This document shows, piece by piece, positions 6,642-7,428 of a DNA stretch of 7,428 bases; position 1 is the first letter of the stretch; every line of letters starts with the position of its first letter. The notes below the pieces were generated by a model. The model ran no database searches, was not told where the DNA came from, and saw only the letters and a program-made list of their open reading frames with translations. Both the position numbers and the translations under genes were made by a program. Source of the stretch: Candidatus Bathyarchaeota archaeon (GTDB lineage: Archaea > Thermoproteota > Bathyarchaeia > Bathyarchaeales > Bathycorpusculaceae); NCBI GenBank assembly GCA_030673805.1, contig DAOVIH010000054.1, positions 1 to 7,428 on the forward strand, given 5' to 3'.

Positions 6642-6762
6642 TTATTCCTCGATGGGCAGAGTTCATTTTCCAAATTAGAATAAAAAGCTTCCTGTTGCTC
6701 AAAAAAAGGAAACGTTTTCAAAGCATTAAGACAGTTTGTCCCAAAATGTTTGCAACTGGTTT
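6642..6762 (-). promoter_or_regulatory. Promoter candidate of the alanine-type aminotransferase
   Basis: This 121-base gap lies between proS (upstream on minus) and the aminotransferase. On the minus strand GCTTTTTATTCT (about 6690-6679), preceded by purine-rich AGGA, could be a BRE/TATA pair placing the start near 6655-6660, shortly before the GAGG ribosome binding site at 6650-6647. Together with the T-tract upstream, this suggests that the two minus-strand genes are transcribed separately. Confidence 0.4.
6701..6707 (-). terminator. T7 tract, candidate terminator of proS
   Basis: On the minus strand seven consecutive T follow the proS stop by about 55 bases. Just upstream sits the 8-base palindrome AAACGTTT (6711-6718 region), too short for a strong hairpin. 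A T-tract alone can terminate archaeal RNA polymerase. Confidence 0.5.
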
Positions 6763-7428
6763 CTAGTATGATCTAGCGAAGAAGACCACTCCTTCCGCTT
6801 TTTCTCCACAGCGAATGCAGTTTGTCCCTTCTTCCTCTTTTTCCAAAGGTTTCAGCCTAATTGTAGCTCCAGTTTCTTCTTTGATTTTTTCTTCGCATTC
6901 AGGGTTGCCACACCAAGAAGCCTTGATAAATCCTTTTTTGTTCTTGAGTGCCTTTTTGAATCCTTCATAATTGGCTGCTGCTGTAATTCTTTCTTCCAAC
7001 TTTTTCTTTGCTCGATCATACAGACTCTTCTGGATCTCATCAAGAAGATCTATAATGGCAGCCACCGCTTCATTTTCTGCTTTTGCGGTTTTTTCATGCG
7101 TGTCCCTTCTAGCCAAAGTTACTTGTTGTTGTCTGAGATCTCTGGGGCCAATTTCAACTCTAACAGGTACTCCTTTCAGTTCCCAATGATTAAATTTCCA
7201 GCCTGGGGTGTATTCTTCTCTATCATCAAGAACAACTCTGATGTTTTTGGCTTTGAGGTTCTCAAAAACCTCTTTGGCTTTGGTTATTACTTTGGCAGAA
7301 TCTGTGTTCTTGTAGGGTATTGGGACTACCACAGCTTGCACTGGAGCGACTTTTGGGGGCAACACTAATCCCTTGTTGTCGCCATGCACCATTACCACTG
7401 CACCTATTAATCGTGTGGATATTCCCCA
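6763..7428 (-). CDS. proS: Prolyl-tRNA synthetase, archaeal/eukaryal type, C-terminal part (N-terminus beyond window)
   Basis: It charges tRNA-Pro. The reading frame is open to the right edge, giving 221 residues; full-length archaeal enzymes have about 480 residues, so slightly over half is missing. The visible part begins in the catalytic core at motif 3, WGISTRLIGAVVMVHGD, followed by GLVLPPKVAPVQAVVVPIPYK, which leads into the anticodon-binding domain with DDREEYTPGWKFNHWELKG and VPVRVEIGPRDL. A helical stretch rich in Lys and Glu then leads to the C-terminal zinc-binding domain, with Cys-x4-Cys in CGNPECEEKI and Cys-x2-Cys in NCIRCGEKA, ending in the conserved terminal tyrosine (ARSY). 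This layout marks the archaeal/eukaryal form, not the bacterial one with an INS editing domain. An internal GTG at 7398 is not the true start. Confidence 0.97.
   Translation of the reverse strand, partial: WGISTRLIGAVVMVHGDNKGLVLPPKVAPVQAVVVPIPYKNTDSAKVITKAKEVFENLKAKNIRVVLDDREEYTPGWKFNHWELKGVPVRVEIGPRDLRQQQVTLARRDTHEKTAKAENEAVAAIIDLLDEIQKSLYDRAKKKLEERITAAANYEGFKKALKNKKGFIKASWCGNPECEEKIKEETGATIRLKPLEKEEEGTNCIRCGEKAEGVVFFARSY

Noticed and set aside
6708..6720. AAACGTTT palindrome as an operator
   Set aside because: It is short, occurs once and sits next to the T-tract; such AT-rich palindromes arise often by chance.
7096..7368. Plus-strand frame of 90 codons opposite proS
   Set aside because: It is fully antisense to the well-supported ProRS C-terminus; the hydrophobic look comes from the opposite-strand codons.

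Overview
The window looks like ordinary chromosomal DNA of an archaeon. The evidence is MBF1 with an N-terminal zinc ribbon, a homomeric NAC protein with a UBA tail, a C2-PUA protein related to the archaeosine transglycosylase tail, a threonyl-tRNA synthetase with the archaeal DTD-like editing domain, and a prolyl-tRNA synthetase with the archaeal/eukaryal zinc-containing C-terminus. Base composition is moderate to AT-rich, Shine-Dalgarno (SD)-like GAGG/GGTG motifs precede most starts, and six of the eight assignable starts are GTG or TTG. I lean towards an uncultured mesophilic lineage such as Bathyarchaeia, but the lineage is a guess. No mobile element, CRISPR array, tRNA or rRNA is visible.

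Layout: (1) 1-340, minus: MBF1, cut by the left edge. (2) 341-426: short divergent promoter region. (3) 427-4425, plus: C2-PUA RNA-binding protein, NAC, PfkB-family sugar or nucleoside kinase, a 69-residue Cys/His small protein and thrS, closely spaced and co-directional. (4) 4508-5398, plus: a branched-chain aminotransferase (ilvE-like) 82 bases after thrS. (5) 5424-6641, minus: a class I aminotransferase of the archaeal alanine aminotransferase type, convergent with ilvE. (6) 6642-6762: intergenic stretch with a T-tract terminator for proS and a promoter candidate for the aminotransferase. (7) 6763-7428, minus: the C-terminal third to half of prolyl-tRNA synthetase, cut by the right edge.

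The common theme is translation: transcription coactivation (MBF1), RNA binding (PUA), nascent-chain handling (NAC), tRNA charging (ThrRS, ProRS) and supply of amino acids (two PLP aminotransferases). Every intergenic gap is shorter than 130 bases, so little sequence is unexplained. I did not find a convincing new system. The least characterised pieces are the small Cys/His protein before thrS, the stand-alone C2-PUA protein and the PfkB kinase of unknown substrate.
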